In this document: piece by piece, positions 54,706-64,000 of the stretch
Layout of the letters: the number at the start of each line of letters is the position of its first letter
Position numbering within the stretch: the first letter of the stretch is position 1
Origin: Arthrobotrys musiformis
Taxonomy: Eukaryota > Ascomycota > Orbiliomycetes > Orbiliales > Orbiliaceae
Direction of reading: 5' to 3'
Assembly (NCBI GenBank): GCA_036971715.1
Contig: JAVHJL010000009.1
Span: 1,550,001-1,614,000 of the forward strand
DNA length: 64,000 nucleotides
Notes under the pieces: generated by a model
The model's database searches: none
Told to the model about the DNA's origin: nothing
Seen by the model: the letters and a program-made list of their open reading frames with translations, nothing else
Translations under genes and position numbers: made by a program

Positions 54706-57262
54706 CTATTTCCCCCAGACTTTTCCTGTTGTGGCATCCCTCATCAATGGCATGTCGACATCTCCATCTTTATCCTTTGTCGGTTTCGACCTCATCGTCA
54801 TACTCCTCTGACTTCTCTGCTGTGCTGCTTCATGACGTCGTAGCTGTTTTAAAAAAATCAATTGTTAGCGTTTCGACCACCTTTGTTGTTTCGATCAAAA
54901 GGGCCGTCGGGGAAGAAATTTACATACCTCATCAGGTACTTTACTGATTGAGCTCTTCTGGAGCATCTGCTTCAAATCGTACATCACATCATTATCTTCA
55001 GATCCTAAGAATGTGATAGCCACACCACTCTTCCCAGCTCTACCCGTTCTACCAATTCTGTGCGTGTAACTCTCGATGTTTGTCGCCATGTTGAAGTTCA
55101 CTACCAAACTAACATCGGGAACGTCGATACCTCTACCAGCTAAATCCGTAGCAACGAGAACATCGGCTTGGTGTTGTCGTAACTGCTGTAGAGCCGCTTC
55201 ACGCTGTTCCTGACTCTTGGAACCGTGCAACGTAACTGCCGTCCAACCCGCGTGTTTCAAATCCCTAGCGACCATGTCGCAATTCCGTTTGATGTTGACG
55301 AACACAATGATAGGTGGCGCGTACATCGCTGAGTTCAAGATCTCAAGGAGTCTCTTCTTCCTTCTGTCTTCACCAGCAACGAATTCTACCCGCTGTTCTA
55401 CAGTATCCACCGCTTCTCCTGCATTACCAATAGTAACTATTGCAGGTCTGCGAAGATATTTCCGTGCTATACGTTCGATTGCCGGCGGCATGGTGGCCGT
55501 GTACATCATAGTTTGTCTGTACCTTTCTTTACCACCGATGATCTTTGACATTTCGACGGGGTTCTCCGCGTCTTCCGTGTCAGGTTTGATGTTAGATACT
55601 GGTAAAGACTCCAAGATCCTATTTACGGGGTCTTCGAACCCGAGATCTATCATTCGGTCTGCTTCGTCCATGATAACGTAGCAGCATTGTGACAGCACGA
55701 GCACTCGGCGTTCCAGACAGTCGAGCAGTCTACCGGGTGTGGCAATGACGATTTCTGCTCCGTCCTTCAGCGAATAGCTTTGTTCCTCAATGCTATGCCC
55801 ACCAACTATACTCACACACCGGAAATTCAGTGGATCCGCGAATTTAGCGGCTTCAACCTCGATCTGCTGGGCAAGTTCACGGGTTGGAGCGAGAATTATG
55901 GCGTATGGTCCATCATGCTTAGTGATGTTGTCGAGAGGAGGGAGGTCTTTGATATAGACTAGTAATGGGAGAATAAAGGATGCTGTTTTACCGGAACCGG
56001 TGACGGCAACACCAATTACGTCTCGAGAGCGGAGGGCAATTGGGATGGCAGCACGCTGGATTGGCGAGGGGTCTTTGTAGCCGACGTTGTGGATTACGTC
56101 GAGGAGGACCTGAGGGAGTGTAGATTCTCCCCAGGATCGCATGGGGTTGGGGATTCCACCACCTATAAAAAAAAAATTAGCGTAAGCAACAAGAATATAA
56201 AGATATTTGATACGGACCTTTGGTGGAAATGTTGAAATCTTCTTTGAAGATGCGCCAGTCTCTCTCCTTCATCATATCCAACGGCTTCTCGCTCCAATGT
56301 TTGTCGCTCCAGCTCAAGTTCTCCCGCTTCTTTCTATCCATCTCTACCAATTCTCTCGCCCGCCTTCGCTCTTCGGTATCGCCACGGCTCTCCAAAGCTG
56401 CAGCGTATTGCTTTGTCGATCTATCCGTCTCGGCGAAACCTCCTAGTCTCCCTCTGCCGAAGAACTTGGCCTCGGATCTATTTGCATAGATTGGATTGTA
56501 ATCTTGAGATGTATCTTCATCTGCGCCCCATTCAAATGTGAACTTGCGCTCCGACGTTTTTCTTCTTTTTTTCTTATTTAAACTGTTGGAATCGAGATCT
56601 GCGCCCATGTATCGTAATCGAATTACCTTCGCCTCCGCATCCTCCTCTGCTTCACGTTTTCGCTCGGCCTGTGATGCTTTACTCGCCGGTGGTGGCGGTG
56701 GGGCCATTGGGAATTTCTCATTCCGCATTGACGCCGGGCCTGTTGGCGGCTCTCTGTAGTCTCCCCTTTCCCGTTCTCGATGACTTCGTGGACCCGACGG
56801 TGGGTGTCGAGGACCATTAGGGATCCCATTTGAACGTGACGGCGCCGTCGGCGGTAACGAGGCTTTACGGCTTTCTTCTTCGGCTTGTCGTTTCGCTTCG
56901 ACTTCTTTGGCGCGTCGTTCTAGAGCGAGGGCTTCTCGCTCGGCTTTGGAAAGGAATTTGGGCTAAACGGCAGTCTTTAGTTAGTATCAGTTCACAGTGG
57001 ATTCTGTAAGGAACGCCGAGGTATATCATACTTTCTTCGCTGCCTCATCTGCGGCTTTCTTCTTCCGTAATAAGTCTTCAACAGAGAGCGGTGTCTTCTT
57101 TGGCGCCACAGGTGCCTTCTTCACGGGTGGCGGTGGAGGTGGTGGGATCGCATCGCTTGGAGGTGGTGGTGGAGGAGGAGGGGCGCTATCGAAACTAGGA
57201 GGGGGTGGAGGAATGTCGTCTGCAGGGGGCGGAGGGGGCGGTGGTAATCCTATGTCGCTCAT
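54706..57262 (-). CDS. PRP28: DEAD-box RNA helicase PRP28
   Basis: Exons on the minus strand: 57262-57032, 56962-56218, 56162-54928 and 54843-54706; 2349 nt, 782 residues. Prp28 is the spliceosomal ATPase that displaces U1 from the 5' splice site so U6 can pair. The N-terminus is polyproline (runs of 5-8 Pro, residues 6-48), followed by a charged Lys/Glu/Arg-rich region and the conserved NPMRSWGES segment before the helicase core. Core motifs: Q motif DPSPIQRAAIP, I AVTGSGKT (about 378-385), Ia PTRELAQQI, Ib TPGRLLD, II DEAD (about 491-494), III TAT rather than the common SAT, V ATDLAGRGIDVP, VI HRIGRTGRAG. The typical C-terminal ending ATTGKVWGK is present in the last exon. All phases close. 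The segment order and the N-terminal extension identify Prp28 rather than other DEAD-box proteins. Confidence 0.93.
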
Positions 57263-59232
57263 GGTGGTGAATTTGGGAAGTTGAAGGTTGATGAGGTTTG
57301 GAGACCGATGAGTAAGTCCACAGCTTTGATTTGGTCGCGAGGTCGCGGTTTATTGGAATTGTGGCGGTGGCGCAACGCGAAAAATCCAACAATGCGGTGG
57401 CGAGTTCTATCGAGAGGTCGAGATATGAATTATCGATCCGGCCAGGACTTAGATGGAAATAAGCATATCCCCGATCTCCCTCCTAGATTTGGTGTACGTA
57501 ATTTCTTTAGCTCCCTTCGGTACCGTAAATTCCGACATATACGAAATCGTGCGAACGAATGACCATATGCATCGGCAAGTCCAGTTCCCGGTTTCTTAGT
57601 ATTTCTGGTACCACGATCACGCCGTCTCGGGAATACGGCGAGACTGTTTTATCGGAGGATGTCGAAGCACTAGTCAGATCGATTTTATGACACAGGGAGG
57701 GGTAGAATTTAGAAATGTCGACATGTGTCTACGTATACAATACCCTCGAGAATGCCAACGAACTAGTCTTGTTATCTTTTATAGCCCTAATTCCAATGCA
57801 TCATATTAATGCTTTTAGGAACGAACATAATATCAATTTATTGACAACACTAGCCAGAATAGTATATGTACATATAATGATGGTTCTTCGAGGAGCATAC
57901 ACAGTACAATCGAATTGTTCGGGCTCGGCCGAAATCTGTGACAACAAGCCACCCCAAGACACCCACTCAAAACCCCAACTTGCAAACGAACACGAGGCGG
58001 GCTAAGAGGAAAGAAAGCCCACCACGGCTTGACCGTTACGAATCAGTGTGTGTTCCATAATTTAGTTTGTTTGCCCAGGGAAACTCGGAACTAGGGCCGC
58101 GTGTCTTGGAGTCCAGCGGTATCATAGGCTAGAAGCCTCGTTTAGAACCTCTCGCATCGAAGGGCCAAGGCGCTTTGACAACTTGCCCTCACTTAGGGCT
58201 TTTATTACCATTCTTTACCGTGTCTCTAAAAGATCTCGGCTGGAACGCCCGGAGAAACATGATACATACTCAAGTAGTTCTAGAGCCTCCATGAAACATA
58301 ACAATAGGTCGAGAATTAATAATCGTTGTAGATGGAATGTAGTTTTCCAATTTAACGATTCGGTGGAGTACTTGCAAGAATCCGCCTCAGCCGAGCGTGC
58401 TAAAATATGATCCGCAAGTTAACCGACATTAGCCATGACCCCATCGAAAGCTTGTTCCTTCAGGCGAAAGTTCAGTCATAAAGCCACCAAAACTTTTTTA
58501 GTTCCCACATTATATGGCTAATCACAGAGGGGGCACCCCTTCAGATACTCTCCAAAAGTGAACTACATAAAGTGACATTTCACGCAATCTCCCCCTAGAG
58601 AGAGTGTGAGTCCGGTATATTCCGCAGACGGAAAACGATTAGTACTATCACTCCTGTGTCTTGGCATTTTCGGCCACAAATGATTTCTACCATAAATATG
58701 CTCAGGCTTTAACGCCACGTTCTTCAAGCGAAAGGCATGAATGCATGCACGGATGATTAGAGTTTGGCCACTCAAGGGATATAAACTATAATCACATGGA
58801 GCCTTATAAAGGGCCGTTACACGAGCGTCCGCCGTGAGAGAGGGCCCAGGGATATCCGGATCCCCTTTCAGTAAAGATTTCGATCGAGGCCACCGACTTA
58901 TCCTATACAAGGAGGCTATTCGGACTTTCGTAGCTCAATATCTCCAACAGTGGTCTCTATTATTGCATACAATGTGATCATCGCAAACGTCAGCCGGAAA
59001 CCTTTGCAGCTTAAACACCCTCTAAAACATCGGCTATCTACTAGGATTGTTTGCCAGATGTAGGGATGGTATGGTGGGTTAAGCCAACCGTCGTAAATGT
59101 AGGTGTATCCTAATACTATAGCACGGGGTAATACAAACACGCATACTATATATCTAGGTTATGGGACTATTTTCTATTTTAAAAATCGCCTGCTCGCGAT
59201 CGTCTCTGTCTAGGCTTGCTAACATATACTAG
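57263..59232. other. Intergenic region
   Basis: Promoter of PRP28 and, at its right end, the unresolved 5' end of the 7TM gene, about 2 kb. Short ORFs on both strands (57.7-58.9 kb) have no recognisable domain. No repeats or RNA genes seen. Confidence 0.45.
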
Positions 59233-60445
59233 ATCCTAGAATGGGTTTTCGCCGGCATTGCCACTGTATTCTTTCTCCTTCGCTTCTACATGCAATACTA
59301 TGGCGCCCGTGGTCAACGACCCCATTTCAGCCTTAAACTTAACGACTGGGTCCTCACAATAACACTCTTCTGCTTCTATGCCGCAAACACATCCGACACA
59401 GTTACTATTGTCCTCATAAACGGTGTGGATAGAATGAACCTTTACCCAGACCGCAGTCACCCATTATCCGCATACGCCCTTCTTGAGCCTGAGCGGTTAA
59501 AAGCCCTTCTCAAAGTTCTTTATTCTTCATTATTTCCTTACTACAGCACATGGTGGGGGATCAAATTTTACATTTTAATATTATATTACAAACTAGTGGA
59601 GCCTATGACGCTCCCAAAACACCGGCTCGCATTACATGTGCTTACGGTGTTGGTTTTCGCGACATATTTCGCATGGGTCTTTCTATATATATTCTGGTGT
59701 TTTCCAGTATCGGAAAACTGGGATGTAAATGCTACTCCCCAGGATTACTGTGTCGCATACTTTTCCCGAAAACCATTTTTAATCATAATGGGATTGCACG
59801 CTGTAACGGAAATTCTGAGTAAGACCCTATATCCTATGTCCGATATTGATTATGAGGAAGCCCTTGCTAACACACACAGTTTTTGCATTCCCATTTTCAT
59901 TCTTGTACATCATCAGACGAATCAGCAAACAAAAATTCTATGCGGTGACTCTGATGTTTGGGGTCGGTTTTTTGGGGGTTATCATCTCCCTCAGTAGAGT
60001 CGCATACATCCTCACAACCAACTATACACCTATAATTGGTATCGTCAACGCTTGGGGCGCCTTAGAACAATGCGTTGGGATTATTGTCTGTTGTTTACCA
60101 GCGTTTAAATCGCTCCTCAAACGAAGACGGATGGATAATAGCGACTGGACCAGCAGCGAGCTCGTGGAGAGGACTTTTAACTCTGATGAAGCTCCCCAGA
60201 GTAGAGGGAGGTCAGCGGGATCTGGGGACCAAATGACTTGCACTAGTGCAAGCTGGAATACGAGGTCGCTAACTGATCGTCAGAGCGTCATTTTGAGGGT
60301 GGACAGTTTTGAAAGGTTGGAGTCTCTTCGTGAAGCTGCAGAGGCTGAATCACCAAACAGGGAAATAGTTCAGGAACCGAAGAATACCACTCCTGAGGAT
60401 AGTAATAATATCAGCTGGTCAACTTGCGAAGGGGACAAAGTTTGA
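59233..60445 (+). CDS. Fungal rhodopsin-like 7TM integral membrane protein, 5' exon unresolved
   Basis: Coding is clear from 59233, just after a GCTAACATATACTAG branch/acceptor, to 59824 and, after a 54-nt intron (GTAAGA donor, GCTAACACACACAG), from 59879 to the stop at 60445. The upstream exon carrying the start codon is not identified; an ATG followed by GTATGG at 59066 is one possibility. Seven hydrophobic segments are visible: LEWVFAGIATVFFLLRFYM, the LNDWVLTITLFCFYAA region, the WWGIKFYILILYYKL region, LTVLVFATYFAWVFLYIFW, FLIIMGLHAVTEIL running into IFAFPFSFLYII, LMFGVGFLGVIISLSR and ALEQCVGIIVCCLPAFKSLL. This is the pattern of the large ascomycete rhodopsin-domain family (with PTH11-like relatives). 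A Ser/Glu-rich cytosolic tail of about 115 residues follows. The ligand or partner is unknown; the retinal-binding Lys of true opsins is not evident. Confidence 0.75.
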
Positions 60446-62664
60446 CCGGCCTTGTAAAATATCACCCGCACATGTACTATACCACTAATATTATATATAA
60501 TGCATTGATGTCATATCTGCATATACACGCATGATAGAGAAAGTATTTGATTTTGGAAACATCCTATCTGGCCCATATGCCATGCCGAGTATGTAGCCAA
60601 ACACACTAGCTATAGTGTTGGAGGCTCTCTTGTAAACAGAACACTAATTCACGTTGATAATTACCGGCCGGTCACAACCTTGACTTGAATATGCGTACTG
60701 TATAGCCAACGATACGAACGGTTATTAACGTTGAAATCTCCTAGATCCTCAACGGTGAGATTGCACATGTATGTACATGGAATATAATACCTATTAGCAC
60801 TATGGTAGTATACCATGGTACCAGTTCATCAAATTCGCGAGGCTGTACGCAACATGCCCTCAACTAGTGCTGTAACACAAATTCAATCCTTCGCAAAATT
60901 CCAAAAACCCACAGCCTTGCGTCTGGCACCCCTGGACAACTTTTTTATGCAAACAATCATCATGGTCAGGTCGAATAGGATAGTTAGGATGTCACTAGCC
61001 TGACAATATTCTCGCCTAGCATGCCAGCATCGAGGCTACAACTTCTTCCGCTGTAACAAAACGACCACTGCAGGTAGTCTGGGGGAGGACAGCAACAAGA
61101 CGCTCAAAACTGAGACCGAGCTCATGGCAGGGGCCTGGATCAGTGCTTCCTGCAAGTAGCCATATGTCAGCTATGTACTTCGACGGTTTGCTAGCAAAAT
61201 GCTGATCTATATGCGCATGCTGCTACCCGTCTCGTAGAGGCCCAATTAAGAAAAAATAGGCGTGTTCAACTTGAGTACTTACTCAGCTCTGCGGTGCATG
61301 AATGCACCTGCACGAGCACATTCCATCGGTCGTTTTGGCTCGACCTTGCAGGTGCATGTGCACATACATGTGTGCATTACAAGAGTTCGCTCAAGACCAG
61401 TGCCCAAGACAGAGGAGAGCGTCCCCAAGGCTAGATCTATAGACCAGTGCATGCATACCGTGCAACACCGAGCTAGATCTACCCAACTCCCAGGTTGCAG
61501 GTGAGTGACCCCCAGACAACTAGCTACTGGATACGTAGCAGACAAAATCAGGCACATGTGTGCCAAGCACTCTCCCCTGTTCTTTTGTGTAACACCGCTC
61601 TTTTTGTTGCATTTTTTTTTCGCCATACAAATTTAGATTCGAGGCTCCCTGCGAACACGAACGCAGCACTCAGTTGACTAGTATCAGGCATGATATTCTA
61701 GATCAGCTTCGAGATCTATAGTCCCATTGATACGCTAAACTTGCAGACCTGGTTTATATTTTTGGTGCTATATGGAATATCATGATATATCAGCTCTATA
61801 GACTGATAAGTCAACGGTCTAATATAGTGGTATACACGTGTAATAAGCCCGCGGTCTTGATCAATTGACTGACTTCGATCATTGCAAAAATGTCTGTGGG
61901 CGGTTAGGGAGCTAACTTGTGGTTTGCCCATGCATCAAGGCAAAAGAACCTTCAAAATAGCATGTTGATCAGCACGTACCCATTATGCATCTTCAATGCG
62001 CCGGAAAACCCGTGGCTGCAATGCGTCCGCGTTTAGGTAGTACCAGTTTGGATCCTTCGGATTCGTGTAGATCAATGCAATGCCCCCCTCTATAGTAGGC
62101 TGAGGACAGTCTAGGGTCTAGTCTGGGGGCCGCTCACTTATGCCTTGGTCTAGGGTCTAGGGGCCCAGGTCTAGGCCCATGGGTCTAGGTTAGGCGTAGT
62201 GCTACATTTTGATTGCTTCAGCGCTGCAGCCATACGGCAGCCACCCGTCATTAGTCAGTATCGCTTTCTAGCTGGTGGAATCATAAAATTCCCAGGCATT
62301 CTATTGCAAAATTTCAGCATCCCGGCCCTGCCCTCTCACTTTGACGGTGTATTGTGCCTGGACGTCCTGAGCTAGGCCCTAGCTAAACATCACATCTTCC
62401 CACCCTCTGTTTTGGCTCGAGCTCTCTAGGACCCCTCTTAAAACATCTCAGTAGAGTTATACCCTAAAAGGTTTTTACCTAGCACCCATACTTCTATGGT
62501 CTAGATACTTCTATTGTGTTCTAGAAGTTTCAAATTTACGTCCTTGCACGCCATATATCCAATTACCCTCTTATTTTATCATCGACTTTGAAATCTTATA
62601 TAATTGCAGTACGGTTGTAATTAGACCCTCCGCGCCGAAACGAACGACCTGAAGCGGGTTACCC
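60446..62664. other. Intergenic region with simple repeats
   Basis: About 2.2 kb without a supportable gene. It holds a TGCA-rich stretch with short palindromes (61296-61378) and a GGTCTAG-type repeat block (62109-62192). Confidence 0.5.
62109..62192. repeat. Degenerate GGTCTAGG repeat block
   Basis: Six copies of GTCTAG, usually inside GGTCTAGG, occur within about 80 nt, two pairs directly adjacent (GGTCTAGGGTCTAG). Spacing is irregular, so it is not a clean tandem array. Confidence 0.6.
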
Positions 62665-63606
62665 ATGGTCACCACCAAAGCTATGGCTACCGACCTTGCC
62701 TCAAATTCTACTATCGACCATGAAACGCCCATTGAGCACATGCAAGGGGAGCCGCCTTCAAAAAGACTAAGATCTGAGATGGGGGACTCATCCCCGGTGT
62801 CTAAGCCGCCTACGAGCGAATACGGAATGATGCTAGGGTAGGTGCTAGATGAGCATATCCAAGTCCCATAAAGAGTCTTAGCATTGAATGTCGCACATGT
62901 TACTCTCACGAACGTCCACTAATAAGTGAATATCCTCCCTAGGAAACTTTGGGACCCTGAATTTTCTGATGTCACCGTTTATGTGGGCTCGAGCCGGCGA
63001 GAATACAAGCTCCATCGCACCATTATTTGTGCAGAATCAGAATTCCTAAGGAGGACCTGCAAATCTGCCAAACCGGCGGGTGGCTCCCACCGGGTGGAGT
63101 TGCGAAACATAAGCCCCGCCACCTTCGACATCATCCTCAAATGGGTATACGGCTGTGGCTACACGGTCCCCGAAGACTATGAGACTTCCAAATTTCTCGA
63201 TGCCTATACAGCGGCAGACTACCTGTCTATCAACAGCCTCAAAGCCGAGATTATGCATCAAATCACGAGCGCCATTCAAGTAGATGTCACAAAAAACAGG
63301 GCAGTGCAGGATTGCACGATCCAAAGCCCCATCCACCTTATGTGGAGATTCGCGCAAGTTTCGTCGTCAAAGGATTTCGACACGCTACAAAAACCAATCC
63401 AAAAATTCCTGGCGCTGAGGGGCGTCAATACAGAATGGGTGAAGGGAATGGCATCCAGCGTTCAGGAGAACCACAACTTATTCAGCGGGTTGATTATCGA
63501 TACCCTGCAGAAAATGATATTTTCGAACTTCTGCCAGTGCTGTCGATTAGGATTAACCTACGAGCCACAGAAAAATTGTCGCGGGTGTGACCAAAAGCTG
63601 TGCTGA
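62665..63606 (+). CDS. BTB/POZ domain protein with C-terminal Cys cluster
   Basis: Exons 62665-62837 and 62943-63606; 837 nt, 278 residues. The 105-nt intron has a GTAGGT donor, an ACTAATAAG branch region and a CCCTAG acceptor, and phase 2 closes as MMLGKLWDPEF. Residues 1 to about 55 are a hydrophilic leader with a basic patch (PPSKRLR). The BTB/POZ fold spans about 60-165: FSDVTVYVGSSRREYKLHRT, ICAESEFLRRTCKS, VELRNISPATFDIILKWVYG and DAYTAADYLSINSLKAEI. The C-terminus ends in CQCCRLG, CRGCDQKLC, a Cys cluster that could bind zinc. Stand-alone BTB proteins dimerise and many serve as CUL3 ubiquitin-ligase adaptors; which applies here is not shown by the sequence. Confidence 0.82.
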
Positions 63607-64000
63607 TTGAAAATTGATGCATGAGGAAGAGCGGTCCATATGCGCATATGCATGGGTGATTCTGGGAGCGAGGCCAGGCCCATACAAATCAGATTGGGTA
63701 TTGTAAGAATTATTTAGATTAATACAATCAACGCCTAGTATTTTATTTAAGAATCGTTTCAGATCTCAATAGAGAGACACCTCGAGCGCCCGTTTTAAAG
63801 GTTATATCTTCTCTTTCTTAAGTCTAATATTTGTCTCGTCGTCACAAACTTTAGTTGGATTTTAAAATATAGATTCGACTTTCATCCGCCCTTCGAGCCT
63901 GGCTATATATACTACTCCCTCTTAATTGTGTGCATTCACAAATTCTTTTCCTAGCCAACGTTTCAAAGATACGTACGGTCAATTATTAGAAACCCGTCAA
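63607..64000. other. 3' flank of the BTB gene to window end
   Basis: 394 nt without a gene. A TATATATA-containing stretch (63904-63911) and pyrimidine-rich sequence could be a promoter for a gene beyond the edge. Confidence 0.3.

Noticed and set aside
58563..58910. 115-codon minus-strand ORF
   Set aside because: No domain or homology recognised, no introns or neighbours supporting it.
61296..61378. TGCA-rich palindromic stretch as a transposon end
   Set aside because: No partner inverted repeat, target-site duplication or transposase-like ORF nearby.

Overview
The window is nuclear DNA from a filamentous ascomycete fungus (probably Pezizomycotina; I cannot go lower with confidence). Reasons: protein-coding genes with short introns, mostly 55-125 nt, GT donors, CTAAY-like branch points and YAG/AAG acceptors; a PNP-NACHT STAND protein, a fungal rhodopsin-like 7TM protein, fungal GFA1, PRP39, PRP28 and SUMO-like-domain DNA-repair proteins; and a large F-box family. 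I found no rRNA, tRNA, CRISPR or intact transposon.

Layout. 1-2.3 kb: 5' part of a PNP_UDP-NACHT (NLR-like) gene running off the left edge. 2.3-7.6 kb: gene-poor, with a probable F-box relic at 6.4 kb. 7.6-11.2 kb: a secreted orphan protein and a secreted FAD-dependent (BBE-like) oxidoreductase whose frame is broken. 11.4-19.6 kb: four intronless F-box paralogues in tandem on the minus strand. 21.0-23.7 kb: GFA1, with a 5-nt first exon. 26.7-28.9 kb: a small basic orphan protein, convergent with an L-serine/threonine dehydratase. 30.9-32.4 kb: an Esc2/Rad60-like SUMO-domain protein, divergent from two more intronless F-box genes (33.0-36.8 kb). 36.9-38.5 kb: a class III aminotransferase. 41.1-43.8 kb: PRP39. 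44.8-46.2 kb: a decayed Fic-domain gene. 47.7-51.0 kb: an M1 aminopeptidase. 52.7-54.3 kb: ornithine aminotransferase. 54.7-57.3 kb: PRP28. 59.2-60.4 kb: a rhodopsin-like 7TM protein. 62.7-63.6 kb: a BTB/POZ protein.

The window mixes two kinds of genes. Conserved, intron-bearing housekeeping genes serve cell-wall precursor synthesis (GFA1), amino-acid catabolism (serine dehydratase, two aminotransferases), splicing at the 5' splice site (PRP39, PRP28), genome stability (Esc2-like) and peptide turnover (M1 aminopeptidase). Between them lie fast-evolving genes: six F-box paralogues, a BTB protein, an NLR-like protein, a Fic relic and secreted orphans. F-box and BTB proteins are both substrate adaptors of cullin ubiquitin ligases, so this part of the locus looks like a lineage-specific adaptor/recognition repertoire inserted among core genes.

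Exon coordinates were derived by reading splice signals and checking that phases close; none were tested against transcripts. Three apparent one-base frame losses (one in the FAD oxidoreductase, two in the Fic gene), two of them close to G-runs, could be real decay or assembly errors.
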